DNA of 64,000 bases from the NCBI GenBank assembly GCA_040702975.1, contig CP159990.1, forward strand, positions 2,046,001-2,110,000. Direction: 5' to 3'. The notes under the pieces are model-generated. The model was not told the origin of the DNA, did no database searches, and worked only from the letters and a program-made list of their open reading frames with translations. This stretch comes from Roseburia hominis (GTDB taxonomy: Bacteria; Bacillota; Clostridia; Lachnospirales; Lachnospiraceae). Both the position numbers and the translations under genes were made by a program. Each line of letters opens with the position of its first letter. Position 1 is the stretch's first letter. Positions 41,014 through 51,526 of this stretch are shown piece by piece.

Positions 41014-42510
41014 ATGTTAGAGAAAGTTGATTTGACAAAAAAGATGGAAAAGGAGGAGTTCAAAAAGAAAATGGAAGCTCTGTCAGCGAAGCTGGGAAAG
41101 CTCCAGCGGGAGTGTAAGGAGCTGAAGATACCGGTCATGATTGCATTTGAAGGATACGGGGCGGCCGGGAAAGGACTGCAGATCGGGAAACTGATCCAGG
41201 CGCTGGATCCGCGTGGATTTGAAGTACACGCAGTGAAGAAAGAATCCGAAGAAGAGACGATGCATCCGTTCATGTGGCGGTTCTGGACAAAGACGCCGGC
41301 AAAAGGACGGATCGCCATTTACGATACAAGCTGGTACCGGAAGGTATTGATCGAACGTTTTGATAAGAAGACACCGGAAGAGCAGATTCCGGAGGATTTT
41401 GAATCTATCCGCGCCTTTGAGAAACAACTCACCGATGACGGAATGGTCATTGTGAAATTATTCCTGGTCATTGACAAGAAGGAACAGAAAAAGCGTTTCA
41501 AGAAGCTGATGGAGTCCAAGGAGAGCGCATGGCGTGTCAGCGAAGACGACATGAAGAGGAATAAAGAGTTCGAAACATACGAGCGTATCAACGAGGAGAT
41601 GCTGAAAAAGACGGATACGGATTATGCCCCCTGGACAATCGTGGAGGCTATGGACAAACGTTACGCCACGGCGAAGATTTATGCGGCAGTGATTCATGCG
41701 ATGGAGGTTGCAGTGGAAAAAGCGCGCCAGCCAAAGCCGGAAGATGTTAAAGTAGCAGGCAGCACAAGAGGAGAGTTCACGGAGTCCGTGTTGGCCAAGG
41801 CGGATCTTAGCAAATCCCTTAGCCGGAAAGAATATAAGGAACGCTTAAAGAGCCTGCAAAAGAAGATGGAACGTCTGCACGGGGAATTATACCGCAGAAG
41901 GATTTCTGTGGTGCTCGGCTTTGAGGGCTGGGATGCAGGCGGCAAAGGCGGGGCTATCAAGCGTCTGACTGAACATATGGATCCGAGAGGATATGTGGTA
42001 AATCCGACGGCATCCCCAAACGATATCGAGAGGGCACACCACTATCTGTGGCGTTTCTGGAAAGCGATGCCGAAAGCCGGTCATATTTCGATCTTCGACA
42101 GAACCTGGTATGGACGTGTGATGGTGGAGAGAATCGAGGGCTTCTGTACGACGAAGGAATGGCAGAGAGCCTATAAAGAAATCAACGATATGGAGCAGGA
42201 TCTGGTGAATTCCGGAACAATCGTGATGAAGTTCTGGATGCAGATCGATAAAGATGAGCAGGCTGCACGCTTTAAAGCACGTCAGGAGGATCCGGAGAAA
42301 CAGTGGAAGATTACCGATGAGGACTGGAGAAACCGTGAGAAATGGGATCAGTACGAGGAAGCCGTCAATGAGATGCTGATCCGGACCTCCACTCCGCAGG
42401 CACCGTGGATCGTTGTAGAGGGAAATGACAAATACTACGCACGTGTAAAGGTGCTTGAGACGGTGGTAAATGCCATCGAAGAACGTCTGAAAAAGGATAA
42501 ACAGGAATAA
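41014..42510 (+). CDS. pap: Polyphosphate:AMP phosphotransferase (two PPK2 domains)
   Basis: The 498-residue protein consists of two fused PPK2 domains. The second (about 265-495) has a canonical P-loop GFEGWDAGGKGGAIKRL, lid-type MDPRGYVV and Walker B IFDRTWYGRVMVERIEGF. The first (about 15-235) keeps GAAGKG but has degenerate IYDTSWYRKV. This arrangement is that of class II PPK2 enzymes, which phosphorylate AMP to ADP with polyphosphate. A TATAAT-like promoter lies near 40925, and CAGGAGG precedes the start. A shared 43-bp repeat follows its stop. Confidence 0.92.
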   Translation: MLEKVDLTKKMEKEEFKKKMEALSAKLGKLQRECKELKIPVMIAFEGYGAAGKGLQIGKLIQALDPRGFEVHAVKKESEEETMHPFMWRFWTKTPAKGRIAIYDTSWYRKVLIERFDKKTPEEQIPEDFESIRAFEKQLTDDGMVIVKLFLVIDKKEQKKRFKKLMESKESAWRVSEDDMKRNKEFETYERINEEMLKKTDTDYAPWTIVEAMDKRYATAKIYAAVIHAMEVAVEKARQPKPEDVKVAGSTRGEFTESVLAKADLSKSLSRKEYKERLKSLQKKMERLHGELYRRRISVVLGFEGWDAGGKGGAIKRLTEHMDPRGYVVNPTASPNDIERAHHYLWRFWKAMPKAGHISIFDRTWYGRVMVERIEGFCTTKEWQRAYKEINDMEQDLVNSGTIVMKFWMQIDKDEQAARFKARQEDPEKQWKITDEDWRNREKWDQYEEAVNEMLIRTSTPQAPWIVVEGNDKYYARVKVLETVVNAIEERLKKDKQE

Positions 42511-42514
42511 GATG

Positions 42515-42557
42515 AACCCAAATAAGGTCCACCGAATTTTGTTTTAAGTATGCATGG
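42515..42557 (+). repeat. Dispersed repeat AACCCAAATAAGGTCCA-N16-GTATGCATGG, copy 1
   Basis: A 17-base block (42515-42531) and a 10-base block (42548-42557) are separated by 16 bases. The same blocks with the same 16-base spacing occur at 59076-59118. Both copies directly follow a stop codon. Confidence 0.7.
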
Positions 42558-42627
42558 TAATTAAAATATTTGAGCGTGTTTGGAAGGAAGCCTTCCGACA
42601 CGCTCTCATGTAGAGAAGGAAAGAAGC

Positions 42628-43632
42628 ATGACGATCAGAGAACAGCTTGAACAACGGGAAATCGAATATTTGAGTCCATACGCGACGCTCAGCAGCAGAT
42701 CGAAGGGGCGCAAGGTGCCGGAGCCGCAGTGCGATATCCGTCCGGTATTTCAAAGAGACCGGGACAGAATCCTGCATTGTAAGGCTTTTCGGAGACTGAA
42801 ACAGAAGACCCAGGTGTTTCTTCTTCCCAAAGGCGATCACTATCGTACCCGGCTTACTCATACGCTTGAGGTTTCTCAGAATGCCAGGACGATCGCGAAG
42901 GCGCTAAGGCTCAATGAGGATCTGGTGGAAGCCATGTGCCTGGGGCATGACCTGGGGCATACCCCCTTTGGTCATGCAGGCGAGCGGGCGCTTAACGGCG
43001 TCTGCCAGAATGGCTTTAAGCATAACGAACAGAGTGTGCGGGTGGTTGAGGTCCTGGAAAAAGAGGGAAAGGGTCTGAACCTTACCTGGGAAGTACTGGA
43101 CGGGATACTAAATCACCAGAGTAGGGGGAATCCCTCCACGCCGGAGGGACAGATTGTCCGCCTGTCTGACAAAATCGCGTATATCAACCATGATATTGAT
43201 GATGCCATCAGAGGAGGAATCCTGACGGAGGAAGAGATTCCGAAGCATCTGCGCGATGCGTTGGGGACGGGAACCCGGGCCAGACTGAATACCCTGATTC
43301 ATGATGTGATCACGCATAGTATGGATAAACCGACGATATGCATGTCTAAGGAGATTGAGGAGGCGATGTTCGAGCTGCGGAAATTCATGTTTCAGAACGT
43401 GTACCAGAATCCCATTGCAAAAGGCGAGGAGAACAAGGCGGTGCAAATGGTGGAGCGGCTGTATTTTTACTATGAGGATCATATGGAGCTTTTGCCAAAG
43501 CAGTACCAGGCGCTGCTTCTCAAGGGGGATGCGCCGGAACAGGTCGTCTGCGATTATATTGCGGGAATGACCGATAATTATGCGGTAAAAAAATTTGAAG
43601 AAATTTTTATCCCACAAGCGTGGAAAAATTAA
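42628..43632 (+). CDS. dgt: Deoxyguanosinetriphosphate triphosphohydrolase-like HD protein
   Basis: The 334-residue protein has the Dgt signature RPVFQRDRDRILHCKAFRRL, the HD motif residues in TRLTHTLEVSQ and CLGHDLGHTPFGHAGE, and the later His/Asp in HNEQSVRV and LSDKIAYINHDIDDAIRGG. Dgt enzymes hydrolyse dNTPs to nucleoside and triphosphate. ATG 42628 behind AGAAGGAAAG is preferred over an upstream frame start at 42580. It precedes dnaG by 83 bp, a common Clostridia order. Confidence 0.93.
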   Translation: MTIREQLEQREIEYLSPYATLSSRSKGRKVPEPQCDIRPVFQRDRDRILHCKAFRRLKQKTQVFLLPKGDHYRTRLTHTLEVSQNARTIAKALRLNEDLVEAMCLGHDLGHTPFGHAGERALNGVCQNGFKHNEQSVRVVEVLEKEGKGLNLTWEVLDGILNHQSRGNPSTPEGQIVRLSDKIAYINHDIDDAIRGGILTEEEIPKHLRDALGTGTRARLNTLIHDVITHSMDKPTICMSKEIEEAMFELRKFMFQNVYQNPIAKGEENKAVQMVERLYFYYEDHMELLPKQYQALLLKGDAPEQVVCDYIAGMTDNYAVKKFEEIFIPQAWKN

Positions 43633-43715
43633 AGGAAATGAAAAACTTTTGTCGAATATAGATTATGTAGGAGTTTTAATTACATATCCGGTATGACCGG
43701 AAAGGCAGAGACATA

Positions 43716-45491
43716 ATGTATTATTCAGACGAGATTATTGAAGAAGTTAGAATAAAGAATGATATTGTGGACGTGATCTCCGGATACGTGAAGCTGCAAA
43801 AAAAGGGCAGCTCTTATTTTGGACTGTGTCCCTTCCACAATGAGAAGTCTCCCTCCTTTTCTGTCAGTCGGGACAAGCAGATGTATTACTGTTTTGGCTG
43901 CGGGGCAGGAGGGAATGTATTTACCTTCATTATGGAATACGAGAACTATTCTTTTACGGAAGCCCTTAGATTCCTCGCCGATCGTGCAGGGGTAGAGCTT
44001 CCGAAGGAGGAGTATTCCAGGGAGCAGAAAGAGAAGGCGAACTTAAGGAGCACACTGCTGGAGATGAACAAGCTGGCGGCTAAGTATTTTTATGCCCAGC
44101 TCAAGTCGGAAAACGGCAGGATCGCCCACGATTATCTGACAGGGAGGAAGCTGAGCGAGGAGACCATTACGGCCTTTGGACTGGGATATTCCAACAAATA
44201 CAGCAATGATCTGTACAAATATCTGCGCATGAAGGGCTACAGTGATGACATGATCATCAAAGCCGGACTGGTGAATGTGGACGAGAGGAACGGAATTTAT
44301 GACAAATTCTGGAATCGTGTCATGTTTCCGATCATGGATGTGAATAACCGGGTGATCGGATTCGGAGGCCGTGTGATGGGAGACGGAAAGCCCAAATATC
44401 TGAACTCCCCGGAGACGATGATCTTTGATAAGAGCCGGAATCTCTACGGGCTTCACAGGGCGAGAACATCAAGAAAGCCGTATTTTCTGATCTGTGAGGG
44501 ATATATGGATGTGATCTCCCTCCATCAGGCAGGATTTACCAATGCAGTGGCGTCTCTGGGAACAGCGCTCACGGCGGGCCATGCTGCGCTTATCAAGCGG
44601 TATGTGAACGAGGTGTATCTGACCTACGACAGCGACGATGCGGGAACCAGGGCCGCTCTTCGGGCGGTACCGATCCTGAAAGACGCCGGGGTCACAGCGC
44701 GGGTGATTCGTATGGAGCCCTACAAGGACCCTGATGAATTCATCAAGAATCTGGGGGCAGCGACCTTTGAAGAGAGAATCGCGGGGGCCCGCAACGGATT
44801 TATGTTCAGCCTGGAGATGTTGGAGAAGAATTATGATATGAATTCTCCCGAGGGCAAGACCGCATTCATGCGGGAGGCGGCAAAGCGTCTGACCGAGTTC
44901 GAGGAGGAGATCGAGCGCAACAACTATATTGAGGCAGTGGCAAGAGCTTATCGCGTGCGGGAGGAGGATCTGCGAAAGCTGGTGGTGAAGATGGCGGTGC
45001 AGACCCAGATGGCGGTTCCGGCGTCCAGACCCAGGCCGACAAAGGAGCAGGAGGGGCCGAAGGAAGACGGGCATATGAAGTCCCAGAAGATTCTGCTCAC
45101 ATGGCTGATCGATCACGAGGAGTTGTTCGGACAGATCAGCAACTATATTACTCCGGAGGATTTTACCACGGATCTGTACCGAAAGGTGGCAGAGCTTCTG
45201 TTTGAGCAATATCAGGCGGGAGAGGTAAATCCGGCGCGGATCATGAATCATTTTACAGAGGAGGAAGAGCACCGGGAAGCGGCGGCTTTATTTCATACCA
45301 GAATCAAGGAGCTGTCCACGCGGAGGGAACAGGAGAAAGCCATCAAGGAGACGATCATCCGCGTGAAGAGTTACAGCATCGAAGATGCCACCCGGAAATT
45401 GGCGCCGACGGACATTCAGGGGCTTCAGAGGCTGATGAATGCGAAGAAGGCGCTGCAGGACTTACAGAAACTGCATATTTCCATTAATTAA
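43716..45491 (+). CDS. dnaG: DNA primase
   Basis: The 591-residue protein has the zinc finger (CPFHNEKSPSFSVSRDKQMY, then CFGCGAGG), an RNA polymerase domain with Toprim motifs LICEGYMDVISLHQAGF and TYDSDDAG, and a C-terminal helicase-binding domain. It synthesises primers for replication. The dnaG-rpoD pair is the classical macromolecular synthesis operon. GGAAAGG lies upstream. Confidence 0.97.
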   Translation: MYYSDEIIEEVRIKNDIVDVISGYVKLQKKGSSYFGLCPFHNEKSPSFSVSRDKQMYYCFGCGAGGNVFTFIMEYENYSFTEALRFLADRAGVELPKEEYSREQKEKANLRSTLLEMNKLAAKYFYAQLKSENGRIAHDYLTGRKLSEETITAFGLGYSNKYSNDLYKYLRMKGYSDDMIIKAGLVNVDERNGIYDKFWNRVMFPIMDVNNRVIGFGGRVMGDGKPKYLNSPETMIFDKSRNLYGLHRARTSRKPYFLICEGYMDVISLHQAGFTNAVASLGTALTAGHAALIKRYVNEVYLTYDSDDAGTRAALRAVPILKDAGVTARVIRMEPYKDPDEFIKNLGAATFEERIAGARNGFMFSLEMLEKNYDMNSPEGKTAFMREAAKRLTEFEEEIERNNYIEAVARAYRVREEDLRKLVVKMAVQTQMAVPASRPRPTKEQEGPKEDGHMKSQKILLTWLIDHEELFGQISNYITPEDFTTDLYRKVAELLFEQYQAGEVNPARIMNHFTEEEEHREAAALFHTRIKELSTRREQEKAIKETIIRVKSYSIEDATRKLAPTDIQGLQRLMNAKKALQDLQKLHISIN

Positions 45492-45530
45492 GGATAAAAT
45501 ATAAACAAGCAATGAGAGGAAGGACACTAC

Positions 45531-46649
45531 ATGGAAGAGAACGTAGCAAAATTTAACGAGAGACTGAAAAGCCTGTTAGCTCTTGCCAAGAAGAAGAAGA
45601 ACATTCTGGAGATCCAGGAGATCAACGAAGTGTTCCATGATATTGAGCTGGAGCCGGAACAGATGGAGAAGGTTTTTGAGTTCCTGGAAGCAAGCAATAT
45701 TGATGTGCTGCGCATAAGCGGTGAGCCGGAAGAACCCGATGATGACGATCTGGAACTGGTCATGAGCGAAGAGGACGAAGTCGATATGGAGAAACTCGAC
45801 CTGTCCGTGCCGGACGGCATCAGCATCGAGGACCCGGTGCGTATGTATCTGAAAGAGATCGGTAAAGTGCCTCTCCTAAGTGCGGATGAAGAGATTGAGC
45901 TTGCCCGTCGGATGGCGGACGGGGACGAGGACGCCAAAAAGAGGCTGGCAGAGGCCAATCTGCGTCTGGTAGTCAGCATTGCCAAACGGTATGTGGGACG
46001 GGGGATGCTGTTTCTGGATCTGATCCAGGAAGGAAACTTAGGCCTTATCAAGGCAGTTGAAAAATTCGATTATCATAAAGGATTTAAGTTCAGTACCTAT
46101 GCGACATGGTGGATTCGCCAAGCGATCACCAGAGCGATTGCGGATCAGGCGAGAACGATTCGTATTCCGGTGCATATGGTCGAGACGATCAACAAATTAA
46201 TTCGTGTGTCCAGACAATTATTGCAGGAGCTTGGAAGGGAACCTACGCCGGAAGAGATTGCGGAAGAATTGGACATGCCGGTGGAGCGTGTGCGTGAGAT
46301 CCTGAAGATTTCTCAGGAGCCGGTTTCTCTGGAGACGCCGATCGGCGAGGAGGAGGACAGTCATCTGGGCGATTTCATTCAGGACGACAACGTTCCGGTG
46401 CCGGCGGAGGCAGCAGCGCAGACGCTTCTGAAAGAACAGCTTGACGAGGTACTGAATACCTTAACGGACAGAGAACAGAAGGTGCTCCGCCTGCGGTTCG
46501 GTATGAATGATGGAAGAGCAAGAACACTGGAAGAGGTCGGCAAGGAGTTTGACGTGACCCGTGAGCGTATCCGCCAAATTGAGGCAAAAGCGCTCAGAAA
46601 ACTGCGTCACCCAAGCCGCAGCAGAAAATTAAGGGATTATCTGGATTAG
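45531..46649 (+). CDS. rpoD: RNA polymerase primary sigma factor
   Basis: The 372-residue protein has an acidic region 1.1, region 1.2 ([17 protein letters not shown]), the conserved region 2 ([36 protein letters not shown]), region 3 and region 4 with the -35 helix ([17 protein letters not shown]). It follows dnaG by 39 bp with AGAGGAAGG and directs housekeeping transcription at TTGACA/TATAAT promoters such as those noted here. Confidence 0.98.
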   Translation: MEENVAKFNERLKSLLALAKKKKNILEIQEINEVFHDIELEPEQMEKVFEFLEASNIDVLRISGEPEEPDDDDLELVMSEEDEVDMEKLDLSVPDGISIEDPVRMYLKEIGKVPLLSADEEIELARRMADGDEDAKKRLAEANLRLVVSIAKRYVGRGMLFLDLIQEGNLGLIKAVEKFDYHKGFKFSTYATWWIRQAITRAIADQARTIRIPVHMVETINKLIRVSRQLLQELGREPTPEEIAEELDMPVERVREILKISQEPVSLETPIGEEEDSHLGDFIQDDNVPVPAEAAAQTLLKEQLDEVLNTLTDREQKVLRLRFGMNDGRARTLEEVGKEFDVTRERIRQIEAKALRKLRHPSRSRKLRDYLD

Positions 46650-46653
46650 AGAT

Positions 46654-47370
46654 ATGATGGAATTATCGAAGAGACTGAAAGCAGTGGCGGATCTGGTGAC
46701 GCCGGGTATGCGTCTGGCGGACGTGGGAACGGATCACGGTTATGTTCCGATCTACCTTGTGGAGAGGGGCATCGTGCCCTCCGCTATTGCGATGGACGTA
46801 AATAAAGGCCCGCTTGAGAGGGCCAGGGAGCATATCCGCGAGTGTGCGCTGGAGGAGAAGATCAGCACACGGCTTTCGGACGGGCTCACTAACCTAAAAA
46901 TAGAAGAGACAGACAGTGTGATCGCCGCCGGAATGGGCGGCGGTCTTGTCATACGGATTTTTTCCGAACAGGAGGAGAAAGCGGTCAGGCTAAAAGAGTT
47001 GATCCTGCAGCCCCAGTCGGAGATCGCGAAGGTCCGCAGGTATTTGAATGAGAACGGATGGCGTATTATAAAAGAAGATATGGTGCTGGAAGATAGGAAA
47101 TTCTATCCTATGATGAAGGCTGTGCGCGGGGAAGGACAGCCCTACTCGGAAGAGGAGTTGGAATTCGGGAAGCTGCTTCTTCAGGAAAAACACCCTGTTT
47201 TGCGGCAGTACCTGGAGCGGGAGAAGAAAATCGGGCAGAGTATCCTCGCAGAACTCTCCTTGCAAAAGGGGGAACGTATTCTGGAACGAAGAGAGGTGCT
47301 TCTGCATAGAATAGAAAGGATTGATCGGATTCTGGGAGAATATGGGAGCAGAAGAGGAGGAGATACATAA
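46654..47370 (+). CDS. trmK: tRNA (adenine22-N1)-methyltransferase TrmK
   Basis: The 238-residue protein has the class I motif LADVGTDHGYVPIYLVERG and motif IV-like IAAGMGGGLVIRIF. These match the TrmK/YqfN family, which methylates N1 of A22 in some tRNAs, using SAM. It starts 4 bp after rpoD, so it is co-transcribed, and ends directly before the Nif3-like gene. A second ATG at 46657 is an alternative start. This order is common in Firmicutes. Confidence 0.93.
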   Translation: MMELSKRLKAVADLVTPGMRLADVGTDHGYVPIYLVERGIVPSAIAMDVNKGPLERAREHIRECALEEKISTRLSDGLTNLKIEETDSVIAAGMGGGLVIRIFSEQEEKAVRLKELILQPQSEIAKVRRYLNENGWRIIKEDMVLEDRKFYPMMKAVRGEGQPYSEEELEFGKLLLQEKHPVLRQYLEREKKIGQSILAELSLQKGERILERREVLLHRIERIDRILGEYGSRRGGDT

Positions 47371-48243
47371 ATGTTCTGTCGGGAAATTATGAAGAAAATA
47401 GAGGAGAGATATCCGAAACGCTACGCCATGGAATGGGATAATGTGGGATTGCAGGTGGGAAGAAGCGATAAGGAAGTCTCGCGCATTTATATCGCCCTCG
47501 ATGCCACCGATGAAGTGATCGAGGAGGCCGCTTCCTGGGGAGCTGATATGCTGATCACGCATCATCCGATGATATTTAAGGCGATGAAGCAGATTAACGA
47601 CACGCATTTTATTGGAAGGCGTATCCTGAAACTTGTCCGAAATGACATTTCCTATTACGCGATGCATACGAATTATGATGTGATGGGAATGGCGGATCTG
47701 GCAGGAGAGATTCTGGATATGAAGGCGCCGCAGGTGCTGGATGTAACCTGTGTGGAACCAGGGCCCTGCAGGCAGACTGCGGGTGAGTGCAGGGACGGCA
47801 AAGAACAGAAGGAAAATGCAGGAAATACCGGAGACGACGAGGCATTGGCCTGCCATGAGGAAGGAATCGGGAGAGTGGCAGACTTAGATGAGGCGATGAG
47901 CCTTCGCGCGTGCTGCGAGTTTGTAAAGGAGAAGTTCGGCCTTCCCAATGTGAAAGTATTTGGCGACCCGGATCAGAAGGTGCGTAGGATTGCCATTTCA
48001 CCGGGATCAGGGAAAAGTGTGATTGGTGCGGCTCTTAGGAAGAGTGCGGATTTGCTGATCACGGGAGATATCGATCATCATGAAGGGATTGACGCGGTGG
48101 CCCAGGGCATGGCAGTGATGGATGCCGGGCATTATGGAATCGAGCATATCTTTATTGCAGATATGAAACGGTTCTGCGAGGAAAACTTTGAACATGTGGA
48201 AGTGAGGACGGCTGACATCAGACACCCGTTTTGGATTGCGTAG
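47371..48243 (+). CDS. Nif3-like dinuclear metal-centre protein (YqfO family)
   Basis: The 290-residue protein has the metal-binding motifs ITHHPMIFKAM, YAMHTNYDVM and the C-terminal ITGDIDHHEG, DAGHYGIEHIF of the Nif3/YqfO family. It is annotated by tradition as GTP cyclohydrolase I type 2, but its activity is uncertain. A low-complexity linker at about 135-170 replaces the larger insert domain of long homologues. The start follows the trmK stop directly (TAA then ATG). Confidence 0.92.
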   Translation: MFCREIMKKIEERYPKRYAMEWDNVGLQVGRSDKEVSRIYIALDATDEVIEEAASWGADMLITHHPMIFKAMKQINDTHFIGRRILKLVRNDISYYAMHTNYDVMGMADLAGEILDMKAPQVLDVTCVEPGPCRQTAGECRDGKEQKENAGNTGDDEALACHEEGIGRVADLDEAMSLRACCEFVKEKFGLPNVKVFGDPDQKVRRIAISPGSGKSVIGAALRKSADLLITGDIDHHEGIDAVAQGMAVMDAGHYGIEHIFIADMKRFCEENFEHVEVRTADIRHPFWIA

Positions 48244-48355
48244 ATCGGGTGAAGGTCAGAGAAATCTGTCAGACTTTTATCTGAGGGGCAGGAACAAAAA
48301 AGAACCGGGATAGGGATTAGCTGATCCCGGGGGGTTATGTCAGGAGGCAGAAAGT

Positions 48356-50023
48356 ATGGAAGATAGAATGTATCAGGTAGAGATAGGCGGCCAGTGCAGG
48401 GAATATCCGGAGGGGACTTCATATTTAACTATTGCGAAGGAGTATCAGAAGGATTATGAAAATGATATCGTGCTGGCTTATGTGGAAGGAAGGCTCCAGG
48501 AGCTGCGCAAACAGGTGAACTGTGACTGCAAGCTGCGTTTTGTGACGACGGCGGACGCGGCGGGACACCTGACCTATAAGCGGAGTATGAGTCTTCTGAT
48601 GGTCAAATCCGTTTATGACACGGCGGGGCATGACAATGTGGAACAGGTCCGGATTCATTTTTCAGTGGACCGGGGATATTATTGTACGGTAAAAGGAAAC
48701 GTCCTTCTGGATCAGGAATTCCTCGATCGCGTGGAGAAGCGTATGCGGGAAATCGTGGAACAGGATATGCCTTTCGGAAAGCGGACGATACACACGGATG
48801 AGGCGATCGCGCTGTTCAATAAACATGGGATGCGGGATAAGGAAAAGCTCTTTAATTATCGCCGCGTTTCCAAGGTCAATATCTACAGCCTCAATGAATT
48901 TGAAGATTATTATTATGGATATATGGTGCCGTCCACCGGTTATCTGAAATATTTTAAACTTCACCTCTATGATGAAGGCTTCGTCATGCAGATGCCGGCA
49001 GTGTCCGCCACGAGAGAGGTACCGCCTTTCGAACCAAAGCAGAAACTATTCCGGGTCCTCAAGGAGTCCACACAGGGCGGAGACCGTATGGGAATCGAGA
49101 CAGTTGGAGCATTAAATGATCTGACTGCCAGACGTGATCCATTGCAGCTGATCCTGGTGCAGGAGGCGATGCAGGAGAAGCGGATCGCGCAGATAGCAGA
49201 GCAGATCGCAGGCCAGCCCCAGAAGAAATTCGTACTGATTGCGGGGCCGTCTTCTTCAGGGAAGACCACATTTTCCCATCGGCTTTCGGTGCAATTGCAG
49301 GTGAATGGGCTGAATCCCCATCCGCTTGCCGTAGATAATTATTTTGTGAACCGGGAGAATACTCCGCTTGATGCAGAGGGGAAACCGGATTACGAGTGTC
49401 TGGAAGCGGTGGATGTGGAGCAGTTTAACCAGGATCTGAACGAACTGCTGGGGGGAAAACGGGTCGAGATCCCGCGGTTCAATTTTAAAGTCGGGAAGCG
49501 GGAATACAAGGGCGACTATATGCAGCTTGGGGAAAATGATATTCTGGTGATCGAGGGAATCCATTGTTTGAATGACGCCCTTACCCGGGATCTGCCAAAG
49601 GAAAATAAGTTCAAGATCTATATCAGCGCTCTGACGCAGCTTAATATCGATGAGCATAACCGGATTCCGTCCACCGACGGACGGCTTCTGCGCCGCATGG
49701 TGCGGGACGCCAGGACCAGAGGCACCTCGGCAAAGGAAACGATCGCGATGTGGAAATCGGTCAGACGGGGTGAGGAGAGCAATATTTTCCCCTATCAGGA
49801 AGAGGCGGATGTGATGTTCAATTCTGCGCTTCTCTATGAGCTGGCAGTGCTGAAACAATATGCGGAGCCGATTCTCTTTGGGATCGATAAGGATTGTGAG
49901 GAGTATCTGGAGGCGAAGCGGCTTCTGAAGTTTTTGGATTATTTTGTGGGGATCAGAAGTGAAGGGATACCACAGAATTCATTACTTCGGGAGTTTATCG
50001 GCGGGGGATGCTTTGATCTTTAG
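48356..50023 (+). CDS. TGS-domain nucleoside (uridine-type) kinase
   Basis: The 555-residue protein has an N-terminal TGS/threonyl-tRNA-synthetase-like half (YPEGTSYLTIAKEYQ, KRTIHTDEAIALFNKHG). A C-terminal uridine kinase follows with P-loop IAGPSSSGKTTFSHRL, VDNYFVNRENTPLD and LVIEGIHCLND. Such fusions are common in Clostridia and are predicted to phosphorylate uridine or cytidine. GTCAGGAGG precedes the start. The stretch 50024-50191 after it holds no gene. Confidence 0.9.
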   Translation: MEDRMYQVEIGGQCREYPEGTSYLTIAKEYQKDYENDIVLAYVEGRLQELRKQVNCDCKLRFVTTADAAGHLTYKRSMSLLMVKSVYDTAGHDNVEQVRIHFSVDRGYYCTVKGNVLLDQEFLDRVEKRMREIVEQDMPFGKRTIHTDEAIALFNKHGMRDKEKLFNYRRVSKVNIYSLNEFEDYYYGYMVPSTGYLKYFKLHLYDEGFVMQMPAVSATREVPPFEPKQKLFRVLKESTQGGDRMGIETVGALNDLTARRDPLQLILVQEAMQEKRIAQIAEQIAGQPQKKFVLIAGPSSSGKTTFSHRLSVQLQVNGLNPHPLAVDNYFVNRENTPLDAEGKPDYECLEAVDVEQFNQDLNELLGGKRVEIPRFNFKVGKREYKGDYMQLGENDILVIEGIHCLNDALTRDLPKENKFKIYISALTQLNIDEHNRIPSTDGRLLRRMVRDARTRGTSAKETIAMWKSVRRGEESNIFPYQEEADVMFNSALLYELAVLKQYAEPILFGIDKDCEEYLEAKRLLKFLDYFVGIRSEGIPQNSLLREFIGGGCFDL

Positions 50024-50191
50024 AGAAAAGATGGTCGGAAAAGTCTGATTTATAAGGTGCGGAAAGAAATAGAGACGGATATAAACTTACATGTAGAAGG
50101 CTTGAGGAGAGATAAAAAGGAAGAGAGCAGTAGTATCGGGAAAATGTAGCCGCGACACTTACCGCTCTTTTTTTTTAGGTCTATTTGCATA

Positions 50192-51292
50192 TTAAGAACA
50201 ATAAAATTTTTTTAACGAATCCATCTTCGCGCTCATGTTCGTGAATAACAGGTCAATGACGGTAAGGGCCGCCATCGCTTCGACGACTACGACGGCTCTT
50301 GGAACTACCACCGGGTCGTGCCGGCCTTTGATCGCCAGGGAAATATTATTCCCTTCTTTATCTACGGATTCCTGTTCTCTGGCGATGGAAGGGGTCGGTT
50401 TTACGGCAGCCCGGAAAATGATGGTACTACCATCGCTCATGCCCCCTAAAGTGCCCCCGGAATGGTTGGTGGTCTTGGTGAGCTGCCCGTTCTCATAATG
50501 GAACCCGTCGTTGTTCTCGCTTCCCCGTGAGCTGGCGGCAGCAAAACCATCGCCGATCTCAAAGCCCTTTACGGCGCCGATGGAAAGAATGGCCTTTGCG
50601 AGGTTGGCATCCAGCTTGTCGAATACGGTGTCCCCGATTCCGGCGGGCATTCCGGTGATGACACATTCAATGATTCCACCGGAAGAGTCCTTGTTTTCTA
50701 TACATTCTGTCAGATAGGCAGAGGCCTTTTCGGCATAAGCGCAGCTTGGCATGTAGAGCGGGTTCGCGAAAATGTCTTCGTGTCGGTACTCGCTTGCCGG
50801 GACGCTTACAGGGCCGATCGCTTTGGTGTAGGAGTGAACCTCGATTCCCAGTTCTTTTAACACCTTGGCTGCCACGGCGCCGGCGGCGACCCGTGCGGTG
50901 GTCTCGCGTCCGGAAGAGCGTCCGCCGCCCCGGTAATCGCGGAAACCATATTTTTCATCGAAGGTATAATCTGCATGACCCGGGCGGTAACAGTTCATAA
51001 TATTACCATAATCCCTGGAACGCTGATCCTGGTTGCGGACCATGATGGATATGGGAGTCCCGGTCGTGCGTCCTTCAAAGATGCCGGATAGAATCTCGGC
51101 TTCGTCGCCTTCCTGACGGTGGGTGGTGAACTTGCTTTGTCCCGGTTTTCTGCGATCCAGATAGACCTGTATATCTTCTTCTGCCAGGGGAAGGCCGGCG
51201 GGACAGCCGTCGATCACCACGCCGATCCCTTTTCCGTGGGATTCTCCCCAGGTCGAGATCTGAAATATTTTTCCGTAAATAGAACCTGCCAT
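50192..51292 (-). CDS. aroC: Chorismate synthase
   Basis: The 366-residue protein has signature stretches GESHGKGIGVVIDGCPAG, RSRDYGNIMNCYRPGHADYT and FRDYRGGGRSSGRETTAR. It converts 5-enolpyruvylshikimate-3-phosphate to chorismate with reduced FMN, the last common step of aromatic amino acid synthesis. ATG 51292 gives the conserved start MAGSIYGKIFQIS; a TTG at 51304 is a weaker alternative. It is transcribed opposite to its neighbours. Confidence 0.97.
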   Translation of the reverse strand: MAGSIYGKIFQISTWGESHGKGIGVVIDGCPAGLPLAEEDIQVYLDRRKPGQSKFTTHRQEGDEAEILSGIFEGRTTGTPISIMVRNQDQRSRDYGNIMNCYRPGHADYTFDEKYGFRDYRGGGRSSGRETTARVAAGAVAAKVLKELGIEVHSYTKAIGPVSVPASEYRHEDIFANPLYMPSCAYAEKASAYLTECIENKDSSGGIIECVITGMPAGIGDTVFDKLDANLAKAILSIGAVKGFEIGDGFAAASSRGSENNDGFHYENGQLTKTTNHSGGTLGGMSDGSTIIFRAAVKPTPSIAREQESVDKEGNNISLAIKGRHDPVVVPRAVVVVEAMAALTVIDLLFTNMSAKMDSLKKFYCS

Positions 51293-51526
51293 TTTATGTA
51301 CCAACCCTTTCTTTTTATAAATGAGTAGATTTTTTTATTACTGTGAACATTATAAAGGAAGACAGGGGCAGTGGCAAGGGTTGGATTTGGAAATTTGCGG
51401 GGAAGAAGAAGGATGCGCTTGTAGAAATGACACGTTTTTCTACGATTTTGAAAGTTATGTATTGTATTTAGAATCTATTTCGTATTATAATAACGACATA
51501 TTGAGTATAAAGGGAGTTTTGATTGA